From: Opitutus sp. GAS368 | GTDB taxonomy: Bacteria; Verrucomicrobiota; Verrucomicrobiia; Opitutales; UBA953 | Reading direction: 5' to 3' | Length of the DNA: 64,000 bases | Assembly (NCBI GenBank): GCA_945866215.1 | Contig: CAMBGQ010000002.1 | Span: forward strand, 28,413 to 92,412 | Part shown: positions 45,500 through 54,202 of the stretch, one piece after another | How positions within the stretch are numbered: the stretch's first letter is position 1 | Layout: every line of letters begins with the position of its first letter | Position numbers and translations under genes: made by a program | Notes under the pieces: model-generated | What the model saw: the letters and a program-made list of their open reading frames with translations, nothing else | Told to the model about the DNA's origin: nothing | Database searches by the model: none

Positions 45500-46433
45500 G
45501 GTTCCTCCTTGCGATCCAGATGAAGAGCGGTGCGCCGAGGACGGCGGTGACCGCCGCGGCGGAGAGCGGTGCCTGGGACCAGACGCCGCGGCCGATGGTA
45601 TCTGCGCCCAGCAGTAAGATGGCTCCGAGTAGAGCCGACAGCGGCAGGACCTTCGCATGGCGCGGGCCGACCATGGCGCGCGCGAGGTGGGGCGCCAGCA
45701 GGCCGATGAAGGCGACCTGGCCGACGAGGCACGTCGCGGCGGCGGCGGCCAGCGCGGTCAAGAGTACCGCTTGTCGCCGCGTCCGTCCGACGTCGCCCCC
45801 GAAGCCCCGGGCGGCGTCTTCGCCGAAGGAGAGTAGGTCGAGCGAGCGAGCGAGCGGTAGCAGCAGCAGCGCCGCAAGCACGCAGAGCAGCGTCGGTAGC
45901 CAAGCCAGTTCGAGCGTGGCCATCCCCAGCCAGTCGCCATAGGCTCCGTTGGTCAGCAGTTCGCGTGATTCACCGCTGCGCGAAGCGATGACCAGCGTAC
46001 CGGCGGCGGTGAAGGCGTTGAGGCCGAGACCGGTGAGCAGCAGGCGAGCGGACGAACCGCCGCTTCCGATGAGTGCGAGCAGCGTCGAGGTGCCGAGGGC
46101 GCCGGCGAACGCGGCGGCAGGGATAAACCAAGCGCGCTGCCAGGCGGATTCCGGCGAGAGTCCCAAGAGGACCGCGATGCCGAAGAGTGCGCCGCCAAAA
46201 ACACCGGTTAGGCCGGGGTCGGCGAGCGGATTACGGAAGACGCCTTGTTGCGCCGCGCCACCGATACCGAGGGCGAGGCCCGCCGCGAGGGCCGCAAGCA
46301 CGCGCGGCAGGCGTAGCTGGGCCCATGAACCGCCTTCGCCCCAGCCGAAAACTCCAGCGCCCACGGAAAGGGCCAGCAGGACTAAGCCCGCCAGGAGGAT
46401 GATACCCGCGCCCCATGCCTTCGTCGCCGTCAT
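45492..46433 (-). CDS. FecCD-family ABC transporter permease
   Basis: A 313-residue integral membrane protein with about nine helices of the BtuC/FecCD family, which imports siderophores, haem or vitamin B12. Typical segments are LRLPRVLAALAAGLALGIGGAAQQGVFRNPLADPGLTGVFGG and a C-terminal FIGLLAPHLARAMVGPRHAKVLPLSALLGAILLL, which contacts the ATPase. Length is at the short end of the family, where 330-350 is common. Its ATG shares a base with the stop codon of the AsmA-like gene (TGATG), so it is probably translationally coupled. No substrate-binding protein gene is in the window. Confidence 0.9.
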   Translation of the reverse strand: MTATKAWGAGIILLAGLVLLALSVGAGVFGWGEGGSWAQLRLPRVLAALAAGLALGIGGAAQQGVFRNPLADPGLTGVFGGALFGIAVLLGLSPESAWQRAWFIPAAAFAGALGTSTLLALIGSGGSSARLLLTGLGLNAFTAAGTLVIASRSGESRELLTNGAYGDWLGMATLELAWLPTLLCVLAALLLLPLARSLDLLSFGEDAARGFGGDVGRTRRQAVLLTALAAAAATCLVGQVAFIGLLAPHLARAMVGPRHAKVLPLSALLGAILLLGADTIGRGVWSQAPLSAAAVTAVLGAPLFIWIARRNHE

Positions 46434-49400
46434 CAGCGGCCGAGTTCCTTGAGCAGATCGCCCAGCGGATTGGCTCTCTTCGTCGCGGGGGCTTTGGGTG
46501 GCGGGATTGGGCTGGAAGGGGCGGCCTGGGAGCCAGGGGCGCCGGCCGCAGCGTTTTCGCGGCGTGCCGCGGACTCCGCGCGAACCTTGTCCAAGGCCGC
46601 CTCCAGTTGTTTCATAAAGTCAGTCTGCACCGCGTTGAGCGAACCGCTGACGTTGACGGCGGGCCCTTCGGTGAAGCCGTCGGTCGCCGACGGACCGTCG
46701 CCGAAGCCGAGCACCTGGAAGTACTGGGCGAACTCGCCCGTTCCGCGCATTTTCGTAGCGAAGACCATCGGCCAGTCAGCGAAGCCGGTTTTCGGATCCA
46801 CGGCGATGCCGCCTTGGGCCGACAACTGCAGGACCTCGTTACGGATTTCAGCCGACTCGAGTTTGATGGCGCCGGAGGCGAGACGCGTCGCCCTGATTTC
46901 CGCGGTGGCATAGGGGAAGTCCGCGACGGCTTTCTGCAGTTTGGCGGCGGCCGACATGGCGGCGCCGATCCGCGTCACTGATTCAGCTTGCCGCTGGTTC
47001 TTCGAGAGGGCGCCGGCGATTAAGGCGAGGGCGCCCAGCGTTTCACCGAGTTCGCCGACCTTGCCCGCCGAGAGGGAGGTGGCGCTATTCTTGTCGCCGA
47101 AGGCACGGATTCGCCCGCCTTTGGAAGTGAGTCGGGTGCTGACTTGGAGCTTGCTGGCGAGTTCGCCGGGCGTGCCGCAGACGCTCGTCAGATCGGCGGT
47201 GGCGTCGGCCCGGCCTTGCAGGAAATCCTTCACCGCCGGGAACGCCTGGGCGACGCTACCGAAATCGAACTGATTGAGTTCCAACGTCGCCCCGAGCGAA
47301 TAAGGTCCGTTGCTGATTGTCGGCTGGAACGCCAGCAGGCCGCGACCCCTCAGCGTTCCGTCGGCGAGCTGGCCCGTAAGCTGCGTCAAGCGGATGCCCT
47401 TTTCCTCGGCGTCCGCCCGGACGACGACTTTCTCGGCCTTGATGCCGTAGGCCTTGGCGGTGCCGATCATCAGTTGTAGCGACCCGCTTTGGTTGGTCCA
47501 GAACGGCGCGCGATCTGGTTTCGGCCTGGTGCCGACGGATAACTCCTCCTCGCGTTTCGGTAACAGCGAGAGGAAGTCGTCCACGTCGACGTTATCGATC
47601 GCCGCGATGGCCTGCCAGTCGCTCCTCGGACCGGCTTTCTTCTGCGTGAGGGTGAACTTACCGGCGCTCAGTTGGGTCGCCTGGAGCTTGAACGAACCCT
47701 CGGCGGTCAGGCCGTCGGCGGTGGGCACATAGCGACCGCTGACGCTGGCCGTCTGGATGCGGCCTTCGCTCTGCCGCAGGCCGACATCGCGGACTTGGGC
47801 GGCGACCTTGATCTCGCCGGTCTGGGCGTACTCGGCGGTCGCGCGATATTGGCCGCCGGTGATGGAGTGGAGGGCTTCGGCGAAGGGCTGTTCGGCGAGC
47901 GCACCGAGATCGCCTTCAAGCTTCAGGGTGGTGCCAGCGTCACCGAGCCCATAGCGGATATCTCCGGCGGCCAGGATGCGGTTGCGATTCTTGAGCTCGG
48001 CCTGGGTGAAGCCGATGACCGTGGATTTTTTGCCTTGGATGAAGTCGAGGCCGGCGGTCAGGTCGCAATCCTTGACCCAAAGCTTGTCGGCCCAGGTGAC
48101 GCTGGTGCGCGTAAACGATAGCGGAGCGCCTTCGGTCCGCACAAAGAACCCGTCGCGATTGAAGCCACCGACGAGTTCGGCGCGCTTGAGGTCGCCGGTC
48201 AGTTTGAGGCCTGGGACGAGCGCGGCGAGGGATTCGAGCGGCAGGTCGCGGGCCGAGGCTTCCGCCAGCACGCCGACGGGCTTGGCTCCTTCGAACGGGT
48301 AGGGCTGACGGAGCTTGAGTGAAAGCAGGTTGAGTCCTTGGCGGAAGATGCGCGCCTGCGCGGCCGCGACGACGGGCGACTGGCCGGCGTCGCAATTGAT
48401 GGAGGCTTGGGCGCTGACGCGGATGCCCTTGAGTTTCTCGACCGGCAGTTCCTCCCAGTTGGGCTGGGAAGCGAGCTCAATCAGGCCGACGTCGATGTTG
48501 GCCAGGACGGACCAGGCGCCATCGGCGCCCGGGCGAAGCGTGAGTGAGCCAGTGGCAATGTCACCGGCGGCGCAAGCGAGGCTGAAAGGGGCAAGGGAGA
48601 TCGCGCCGTCCGCCGACTTGATCGGCAGCATGGCGTCGACCGCACGCATCAGCGGCTTGCCGCCGCGCTCCAGCGTGACGCCGCGGAGGCTGTGCGTGCG
48701 GACGCTCGTGACGTTGGGCTTGCCATCCTTGAAGGAGACCGAGGCTTCGCCGGTCCAGCGGCCGGCCGTCGCGATGATGTCCGCGAGGGCGAGGAATGGA
48801 TTGAGCGCCACGATATCGGCGTCGTTGGCGGCGATGGTCACCGTCGCATCGTTGGCATTTTCGGGGAGGAGGCCGTCTTTCCAGGTCAGGGTCTGCGGGA
48901 TGGCGATCGTCACGCCGTGGCCCGTGACGGCCAGACGGTTGACGGCGAAGCCAGCCTCGGTGCTCTGGGCCTTGGCCGCGAGCTGCCATTCCGAACGGCT
49001 GTTCTTAGGGAGCGATTTCGATAGCTTGCTCAGGTCGGGCCAAGCTGCCTTGAGCTCGGCGCTGGCCTGCCACCGGGGGCCTTTGAGCTCGCCTTCAGCC
49101 GTGCCGGAAAGGCGGATATCGGGCAGCTGCTGGCTAAGGATACCGAAGCGGTTCGGATCGACATCGAGCCGGGCGTTGATGGTCGTGCGGCCGGCCAGAT
49201 GGTTGCCGGTGAGCTTCACCGCCGGGCGGTCGGCGGAATCGCTTAGCGTGCCGGCGAGGGCAAGTCCGGGTTTTCCGGAATCGCTGGTGGCGTCTAAGAT
49301 GAACTTGACGGAGCCAGCAGCGAGGGCGCTGCCGTCCTTGGCGGTAAGTTCGAGCCGGAGGTTACCCAAGTCGGCGAGCAGGTCGTCGACGCCGATACCT

Positions 49401-50020
49401 TCGGCACCGAGCGGACGGCGGAAGTCGGCCTTCAGTATCACTTCACCGCGCGGATCGGTCATCTGTTTACCCACGGCAAAACCTGGCCAGGCGATGCCGG
49501 CGCGAAGATCGGCCCTGCCGCGCGCATCGAATTCGTCGCCCCGCACGCTGAAGCGCAGCACCGTGCCGTCGGCGAGCTTTGCGCGCCCGGCGACAGCGTA
49601 AGGCCCGAGCACGAAGGGCGGCAGGGTCGTCTTGGCGAGGGGGTCAGCCGCGGTGCCGGCGGTCTTCGCGGGCGGCCGGCGCTGGCTCAGGTCGAGCTCG
49701 AGTGATTTGATTTCCAGCCCCTTGAAGGCGTAAGTGCCCATGACGATATCGAAGACGTGCGCTTCGCCCTTAAGGGAGGCGGCGGCGATCTTCGTCCCGT
49801 CCGGCAGAGTGAGATCGATACCTTCGGCGGAGAACTTACCGTCCAGGGAAGCTTCGACGCGGGTGATGTCGCCGGTGATCGCGGCGTCGGCGAGCAGCCC
49901 TTTGAGGCGGCGGCCGAGAGGCTCCGGCTGGAGTTGGGATTCGACCCAGAAAAGGGTGGCTCCGAGGGCGACGGCGAGGATGACGAAGCTCCAGAGGCTG
50001 ATACGGAGAACTCGGGACAT
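46433..50020 (-). CDS. AsmA-like/TamB-like envelope protein
   Basis: A 1195-residue protein with one N-terminal membrane helix (RISLWSFVILAVALGATLF) and a long beta-rich periplasmic body, the layout of AsmA-family proteins that bridge inner and outer membranes and are thought to move phospholipids. An AsmA-like C-terminal region appears around residues 950-1130, followed by an Ala/Pro-rich tail and NPLGDLLKELGR. The ORF-track start at 50089 lies inside the terminator of the upstream gene; the ATG at 50020 starts on the membrane helix. It is first of three genes with the FecCD permease and its ATPase, an unusual partnership. Function is inferred from architecture. Confidence 0.78.
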   Translation of the reverse strand: MSRVLRISLWSFVILAVALGATLFWVESQLQPEPLGRRLKGLLADAAITGDITRVEASLDGKFSAEGIDLTLPDGTKIAAASLKGEAHVFDIVMGTYAFKGLEIKSLELDLSQRRPPAKTAGTAADPLAKTTLPPFVLGPYAVAGRAKLADGTVLRFSVRGDEFDARGRADLRAGIAWPGFAVGKQMTDPRGEVILKADFRRPLGAEGIGVDDLLADLGNLRLELTAKDGSALAAGSVKFILDATSDSGKPGLALAGTLSDSADRPAVKLTGNHLAGRTTINARLDVDPNRFGILSQQLPDIRLSGTAEGELKGPRWQASAELKAAWPDLSKLSKSLPKNSRSEWQLAAKAQSTEAGFAVNRLAVTGHGVTIAIPQTLTWKDGLLPENANDATVTIAANDADIVALNPFLALADIIATAGRWTGEASVSFKDGKPNVTSVRTHSLRGVTLERGGKPLMRAVDAMLPIKSADGAISLAPFSLACAAGDIATGSLTLRPGADGAWSVLANIDVGLIELASQPNWEELPVEKLKGIRVSAQASINCDAGQSPVVAAAQARIFRQGLNLLSLKLRQPYPFEGAKPVGVLAEASARDLPLESLAALVPGLKLTGDLKRAELVGGFNRDGFFVRTEGAPLSFTRTSVTWADKLWVKDCDLTAGLDFIQGKKSTVIGFTQAELKNRNRILAAGDIRYGLGDAGTTLKLEGDLGALAEQPFAEALHSITGGQYRATAEYAQTGEIKVAAQVRDVGLRQSEGRIQTASVSGRYVPTADGLTAEGSFKLQATQLSAGKFTLTQKKAGPRSDWQAIAAIDNVDVDDFLSLLPKREEELSVGTRPKPDRAPFWTNQSGSLQLMIGTAKAYGIKAEKVVVRADAEEKGIRLTQLTGQLADGTLRGRGLLAFQPTISNGPYSLGATLELNQFDFGSVAQAFPAVKDFLQGRADATADLTSVCGTPGELASKLQVSTRLTSKGGRIRAFGDKNSATSLSAGKVGELGETLGALALIAGALSKNQRQAESVTRIGAAMSAAAKLQKAVADFPYATAEIRATRLASGAIKLESAEIRNEVLQLSAQGGIAVDPKTGFADWPMVFATKMRGTGEFAQYFQVLGFGDGPSATDGFTEGPAVNVSGSLNAVQTDFMKQLEAALDKVRAESAARRENAAAGAPGSQAAPSSPIPPPKAPATKRANPLGDLLKELGR

Positions 50021-50063
50021 GGGGACGGACACGCATCTTGTCCGTCGGCCTTGGCCGGGCAAC

Positions 50064-50096
50064 AAAAAGCCCGGTGGAATTGCTTCCACCGGGCGA
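50064..50096 (-). terminator. Rho-independent terminator of the vWA gene
   Basis: On the minus strand GCCCGGTGGAA and TTCCACCGGGC form an 11-bp stem with a GCAA tetraloop followed by TTTTTG. It lies about 20 bases past the stop at 50116 and just before the AsmA-like gene. Confidence 0.93.
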
Positions 50097-50115
50097 AATC
50101 AGCCGTTTGGACCGT

Positions 50116-51507
50116 TTAGGCCTGCGGGGTCTGGCCGCCCGTCGTGCCGCCCTGCGGGGGCTTGGGCTTGGAGGCCCGGCCGTCTGCCCGCTTGCGGCGA
50201 AGGTAGGACGCCTTCATCAACTCGACGCTGTCGTCGACGTCCATGCTGTAGCAGGCCATGGTCGATTCTTTCGTCTGGCTCATGAGGCGACCGCGACCGT
50301 AGCGCATCTCTTTGGCCGCCATGATGGCGTCCTCGTCGAGGAGCTGCTTGAGGTATTCGATCTTCTTCTTGGCCCAATCCGAGAGGCCGGGGCGCTTCAG
50401 TAGCTCTTCGAAGGCCAGTTTGGCTTCGGCAAACTTCTGTTTAAGCGTAAGCACTTCGATGGCTTCGATTTTCTCCGCGACGACCGCTTCGTCGATCAGG
50501 GCGGCCACGTCGGCGTCGACGGGCAGGACGGAGAACGTGGCGAGGTCGACTTCCGGGAGCGCGATCAGGGCGGGACCGAATTGCACCTTTTCGCCGTCCT
50601 TCGTGATGGCCTCGAAGTTGACGGCGGCGAGGGCGTCGGCCTTGGCCAGCCCGCCGATCTTCAGTTCGACGACCGCGACGAGCGAGGCATCCCAGGGCAG
50701 GGTGCCGAGCTTGCGGCTGTGGGCGGCGCCGTTCTTGAGGATCTCGCCGACCAGGCGGGCCTGCACGTCGCTGCCGCCCTGCACGCTGACTTTAACCTGA
50801 CGCAGGAAGGAGTTCGACAGGATGGCGAATTGCTCCTCGAAGGCCTCGTCGAGGTCGTCGGCCGTCTGACCGAAGTTGGCGACGCCTTCGCCAGCGGTGG
50901 CCATGCCGGTCATTAGGGATTCGTTGAAGCCGTGGCCGAGTCCCACCGTCGACGTCGTGATGCCGGCTCCGGCGGCCTTGGTGACACGAGCGAAGATCTC
51001 GCTTTCGTTGACCACGCCTTGGTTGGCCTGTCCGTCGCTGAGCAGGATGATGCGGGCGATCCGATCTTTACGGGTGAAGGGGGCGAGCTGTTTCACGCCT
51101 TCCTCCCAGCCACCGAACAGGTCGGTCGAGCCGCGGGCGTCGATCTCCATGATGCGGGCGACGATGGCTTCGCGGTCGGAGGCCGTCGTCAGCGGTTGGA
51201 CGACTTCGATGGCCGAATCGAAGGCCACGATGGCGACCCGGTCATCGGAACGGAGGCCACGGACGATGCGCGAGGCGCTTTCAAGGGCGGCCGCGAGCGG
51301 TTCACCTCCCATCGAGCCGGAGCGGTCGATGACGAGGGCGAGGTCGAGCGGGGCGCGGGGCGCCGCTTCTTGGTTGGACAGGGGCTGGGCCGGCGAGACG
51401 AGGCGGACGAGGACTTGAGTCGCTTCGGAAGCGGCGCGGAGGAAGCCCTTTTTGAGGGGCAGGATTTCGATCGTGGGTTGGTTCATGGGAGGATTCATCC
51501 CCTCCAC
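50116..51507 (-). CDS. Von Willebrand factor A domain protein, cytoplasmic
   Basis: A 463-residue protein with no signal peptide. The vWA domain begins near residue 53 with LALVIDRSGSMGG, a perfect MIDAS DxSxS motif, and continues with GSTDLFGG (MIDAS Thr) and ILLSDGQAN (MIDAS Asp). A second beta-rich domain follows to about 330. The C-terminal part is helical (FAEAKLAFEELLKR and similar) with a Pro/Gly/Gln tail. vWA proteins of this kind commonly bind a metal and a partner protein. The gene lies 77 bases downstream of a MerR-like regulator on the same strand and has its own terminator. The start could also be the ATG at 51486. Role unknown. Confidence 0.85.
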   Translation of the reverse strand: MEGMNPPMNQPTIEILPLKKGFLRAASEATQVLVRLVSPAQPLSNQEAAPRAPLDLALVIDRSGSMGGEPLAAALESASRIVRGLRSDDRVAIVAFDSAIEVVQPLTTASDREAIVARIMEIDARGSTDLFGGWEEGVKQLAPFTRKDRIARIILLSDGQANQGVVNESEIFARVTKAAGAGITTSTVGLGHGFNESLMTGMATAGEGVANFGQTADDLDEAFEEQFAILSNSFLRQVKVSVQGGSDVQARLVGEILKNGAAHSRKLGTLPWDASLVAVVELKIGGLAKADALAAVNFEAITKDGEKVQFGPALIALPEVDLATFSVLPVDADVAALIDEAVVAEKIEAIEVLTLKQKFAEAKLAFEELLKRPGLSDWAKKKIEYLKQLLDEDAIMAAKEMRYGRGRLMSQTKESTMACYSMDVDDSVELMKASYLRRKRADGRASKPKPPQGGTTGGQTPQA

Positions 51508-51584
51508 TCTGACCCATCCCTATCTAATGTCAACACCAAGACAGATACTTTTCATAAACTACCATGTAAAAGTTACTGTCATAA

Positions 51585-52418
51585 TTATAAATACTTGTTC
51601 ATCAATGCTTTACTAAAATTATCAACGATTTCTAGCAGTTCTTCCTTCGTCGGATTAATTCGATTATCTATATTAAAGTGAGCTTCGCACCAGTGGGTGA
51701 GACGTAGTTTGCTCCATCTCTCGGTCTTGGGTTCGTCTCCGCGGGCGGTGGGGTTGAAGGCCAGGAGCTGTCCGAAGAGGTTGCGGGCGGCCGGACTGAG
51801 GTCGTCGCGCGCCAGCTCCTTTTTTATCATCAGGCGGAGGGCTTCCGCGGGGCTTTCTTCGCTATCAGCGATCTGCCTGAGCTGTTGGACGGTCGAGTAG
51901 CTGGTCTTGCGGCTCGGTCTCGGCGACGGCATGGCTGAGGGCGAGAAGTCACGCGAGGAGAAGATCGGCGAGGCGTGGCGGTTGGGCTGGACGCTGTCGG
52001 CATCGGGCTCGCTCAACATCAGGGACACTTGATCGCTGCCTCGTGTCCGGAAAAAGAGCTTTTCCGCCTCGGTGGGCGTGGCTAATTCGTCGATGAGCTT
52101 ATTGAGCTGGGCGATGATGCGGTTCTCGTGGAGCAGCGTGCGGATACGGTCAAGATCCCAGCCACGTTCGGCGAGGAGACGGGCGAGCAGGAGCTGGCGG
52201 ACTTGCAGGGGGCCGAAGTTGGCCTTGCGGCGGTCGTCCGGGGCGCGCTCGGGCTTGGAGAGTAAGCCCTCGTAGGCGTAGAAGCGCACTAACCGCTCGG
52301 TCGAGCGGTGACGGTCTCCATAGCCTAAGGAGGCCAGTTTATCCGAGACGAAGGCGGCTAAATCCTCGGCCGTGCCCAGGAATTCTTCGTCGTTCAGTTG
52401 GTCGGAGATCTTAAGCAT
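51585..52418 (-). CDS. MerR-like transcriptional regulator with long C-terminal domain
   Basis: A 277-residue protein. Residues about 45-100 read as a MerR-type winged helix: TERLVRFYAYEGLLSKPER, then FGPLQVRQLLLARLLAERGWDLDRIRTLL. The middle part is polar and the C-terminal domain (WCEAHFNIDNRINP onward) is not recognised. The last 30 or so codons are AT-rich in a GC-rich genome, which suggests a different origin or a strongly selected 3' end. It precedes the vWA gene by 77 bases on the same strand and may control it; MerR-like plus vWA pairs are seen in other bacteria, but that is from memory. Start at 52418 (MLKISDQLND). Confidence 0.72.
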   Translation of the reverse strand: MLKISDQLNDEEFLGTAEDLAAFVSDKLASLGYGDRHRSTERLVRFYAYEGLLSKPERAPDDRRKANFGPLQVRQLLLARLLAERGWDLDRIRTLLHENRIIAQLNKLIDELATPTEAEKLFFRTRGSDQVSLMLSEPDADSVQPNRHASPIFSSRDFSPSAMPSPRPSRKTSYSTVQQLRQIADSEESPAEALRLMIKKELARDDLSPAARNLFGQLLAFNPTARGDEPKTERWSKLRLTHWCEAHFNIDNRINPTKEELLEIVDNFSKALMNKYL

Positions 52419-52507
52419 GGGCTTGGAATAGAGACATTCTGCTGTCAGCATCTCGTAAAGGGCAATAATATAGTGAAAACGCGGCTGTCAGATTACCCCT
52501 AAAAGAA

Positions 52508-52535
52508 GCAGGCCGTCCGAAATCGGACGGCCTGC
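52508..52535 (-). terminator. Terminator after the first amt gene
   Basis: On the minus strand GCAGGCCGTCCGA and TCGGACGGCCTGC form a 13-bp stem with a two-base apparent loop, followed by TTCTTTT. It lies 20 bases past the amt stop at 52556. Confidence 0.9.
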
Positions 52536-52555
52536 GGGACTGCTCCCTGGGGGGC

Positions 52556-54061
52556 TTAAGAGTTGCTGGTATAACCCTCTTCGCCGTGGTCCGTGATATC
52601 CAGGCCGCGGGCTTCTTCTTCTTCGGTCGGTCGGAGGCCAATCACTGCCTTGATTAGGTAGGCGAGGATGGCGGTGGCGACCAGGGAGAGGATCAGCGTG
52701 ACGGCGATGGCCTTGAGCTGTTCGGTCAGGAGCGTCTTTCCGACGATGTCCTTCAGGTTCGTGTTGAGGTTACCGTTGACGTCGGCGGTGGCGTAGATGC
52801 CGGTCAGGATGGCACCGAGGGTACCGCCGACCGCGTGGATGCCGAAGGTGTCGAGGGCATCGTCATAGCCGAACTTCGACTTCATATAGACGACGGCCAC
52901 GAAAGGAATCACTCCGGCCAAGACACCGATCAGTACCGCGGAGCTGGCGGTCACGAAGCCTGCTGCCGGGGTGACCACGACGAGGCCGGCGATGGCTCCC
53001 GAGCAGAGGCCGAGGACGCTGGCGTGCTTGCGGAGAATCCACTCGAGGGCGCCCCAAGTGAAGGCGGCGGTCGCGGCGGCGAGGGTGGTGGTCATGAAGG
53101 CCTGGGCGGAGACACCATCGGCGGCAAGGCCTGAACCAGCGTTGAAACCATACCAACCCACCCAGAGCATGCCCGTACCAATGGCGCAGAGCACCATGCT
53201 GTGGGGCGTCATGGGCTTCTTGCCGAAACCGAGACGAGGCCCCAGGATGATGCAGAGCAGGAGGGCGGACCAGCCCGAGGTCATGTGGACGACCGTGCCG
53301 CCGGCGAAGTCGATCGCCTTGATGGAGGCCTTGGCGTTCCAGACGCCGTTCATCTCACCGGTGATGCCCCAGATATGGTGGGCCATCGGGAAGTAGACGA
53401 GGAACATCCAGCCGAGCATGAAGAGCATAACGGCGGAGAATTTCATGCGTTCGGCGATAGCGCCGACGATGAGGGCCGGGGTGATGATCGCGAACATGAG
53501 CTGGAACATCGAGAAGACGTTCTGGGAGATCCAGTAGGCATAGTCTCCGTTCGGGGCGGCGCCGACTCCGTTCAGGAAGAAGAATTCGCTTCCGCCGAAG
53601 ATCTTGCCGAGGAAGGTGCCGTCGAAGCTCTTACCGAAGACCAGGGAGTAACCCACGGCCCACCAGATAATCGCGACCATACCGGCCAGGCCGAAACATT
53701 GGGCGACGATGGAGAGGACATTCTTCGAACGAACGAGGCCTCCGTAGAAGAGGAAGAGACCAGGCAAGGTCATGAAGAGCACTAAGGCGGCACAGACCAT
53801 CATGAAGGCGTTGTGACCAGGGCCGGCGGAAGCGGCGATGGGGCCGGCCGCGACCTTGTCGTCGCCCGCCTTGGGGCCGACGTTATTAACGTAGGCTTCC
53901 AGGTCGGCCACGCGCTGGTCGAGCGCGGGTGCAGCCGGAGCCGCTTTCGCCGCCTCGACTTTGGCGGGTTCAGCCGCCGGGGCGGGAGCGTTCTGCGCGG
54001 GCGACAGATAAGGCACTGCCGCCAAGGCTAGGATGGTGAGAGTTCGGAGCAGGGAGTTCAT
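52556..54061 (-). CDS. amt: Ammonium transporter with N-terminal extension (Amt-1)
   Basis: Amt proteins form trimers that move ammonium or ammonia across the inner membrane. The 501-residue protein starts with a signal peptide-like segment (RTLTILALAAVPYLSPAQ) and an Ala/Pro/Lys-rich linker to about residue 80 before the 11-helix channel. The core has FMMVCAALVLFMTLPGLFLFYGGLVRSKN, AGGTVVHMTSGWSALLL and GWYGFNAGSG with the His pair region. A perfect sigma-54 promoter (TGGCACG-N4-TTGC) ends 15 bases before the ATG. A paralogue lies upstream with a similar promoter. No glnK gene accompanies either copy. A strong terminator follows. Confidence 0.93.
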   Translation of the reverse strand: MNSLLRTLTILALAAVPYLSPAQNAPAPAAEPAKVEAAKAAPAAPALDQRVADLEAYVNNVGPKAGDDKVAAGPIAASAGPGHNAFMMVCAALVLFMTLPGLFLFYGGLVRSKNVLSIVAQCFGLAGMVAIIWWAVGYSLVFGKSFDGTFLGKIFGGSEFFFLNGVGAAPNGDYAYWISQNVFSMFQLMFAIITPALIVGAIAERMKFSAVMLFMLGWMFLVYFPMAHHIWGITGEMNGVWNAKASIKAIDFAGGTVVHMTSGWSALLLCIILGPRLGFGKKPMTPHSMVLCAIGTGMLWVGWYGFNAGSGLAADGVSAQAFMTTTLAAATAAFTWGALEWILRKHASVLGLCSGAIAGLVVVTPAAGFVTASSAVLIGVLAGVIPFVAVVYMKSKFGYDDALDTFGIHAVGGTLGAILTGIYATADVNGNLNTNLKDIVGKTLLTEQLKAIAVTLILSLVATAILAYLIKAVIGLRPTEEEEARGLDITDHGEEGYTSNS

Positions 54062-54076
54062 GGCGATACCCCTTTC

Positions 54077-54091
54077 GCAACCCTCGTGCCA
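54077..54091 (-). promoter_or_regulatory. Sigma-54 promoter of Amt-1
   Basis: On the minus strand the element reads TGGCACGAGGGTTGC, a full match to the RpoN -24/-12 consensus TGGCACG-N4-TTGC. The TTGC ends 15 bases before the ATG. Transcription is expected about 12 bases after the GC, which would leave a leader of about four bases. Ammonium transporters are classic RpoN/NtrC targets. Confidence 0.8.
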
Positions 54092-54202
54092 ACCGCTCCA
54101 TTTTCAGCCGTTGATCTGAATGTGCTTAAAAATAATCTTAAGCCAAAGGCAGGCTTGCTGGGAAAAAAGCAAACCAGTGGCCGGGCGCCCAGTAAAACAG
54201 GC

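Noticed and set aside
48315-49601. A 428-residue plus-strand ORF inside the AsmA-like gene
   Set aside because: It is Ser/Arg-rich with no motif, typical of a high-GC frame shadow.
54092-54202. A terminator after Amt-2 in the gap between the two amt genes
   Set aside because: GC-rich and T-rich parts exist but I could not form a convincing stem followed directly by a T-tract, so read-through into Amt-1 remains possible.
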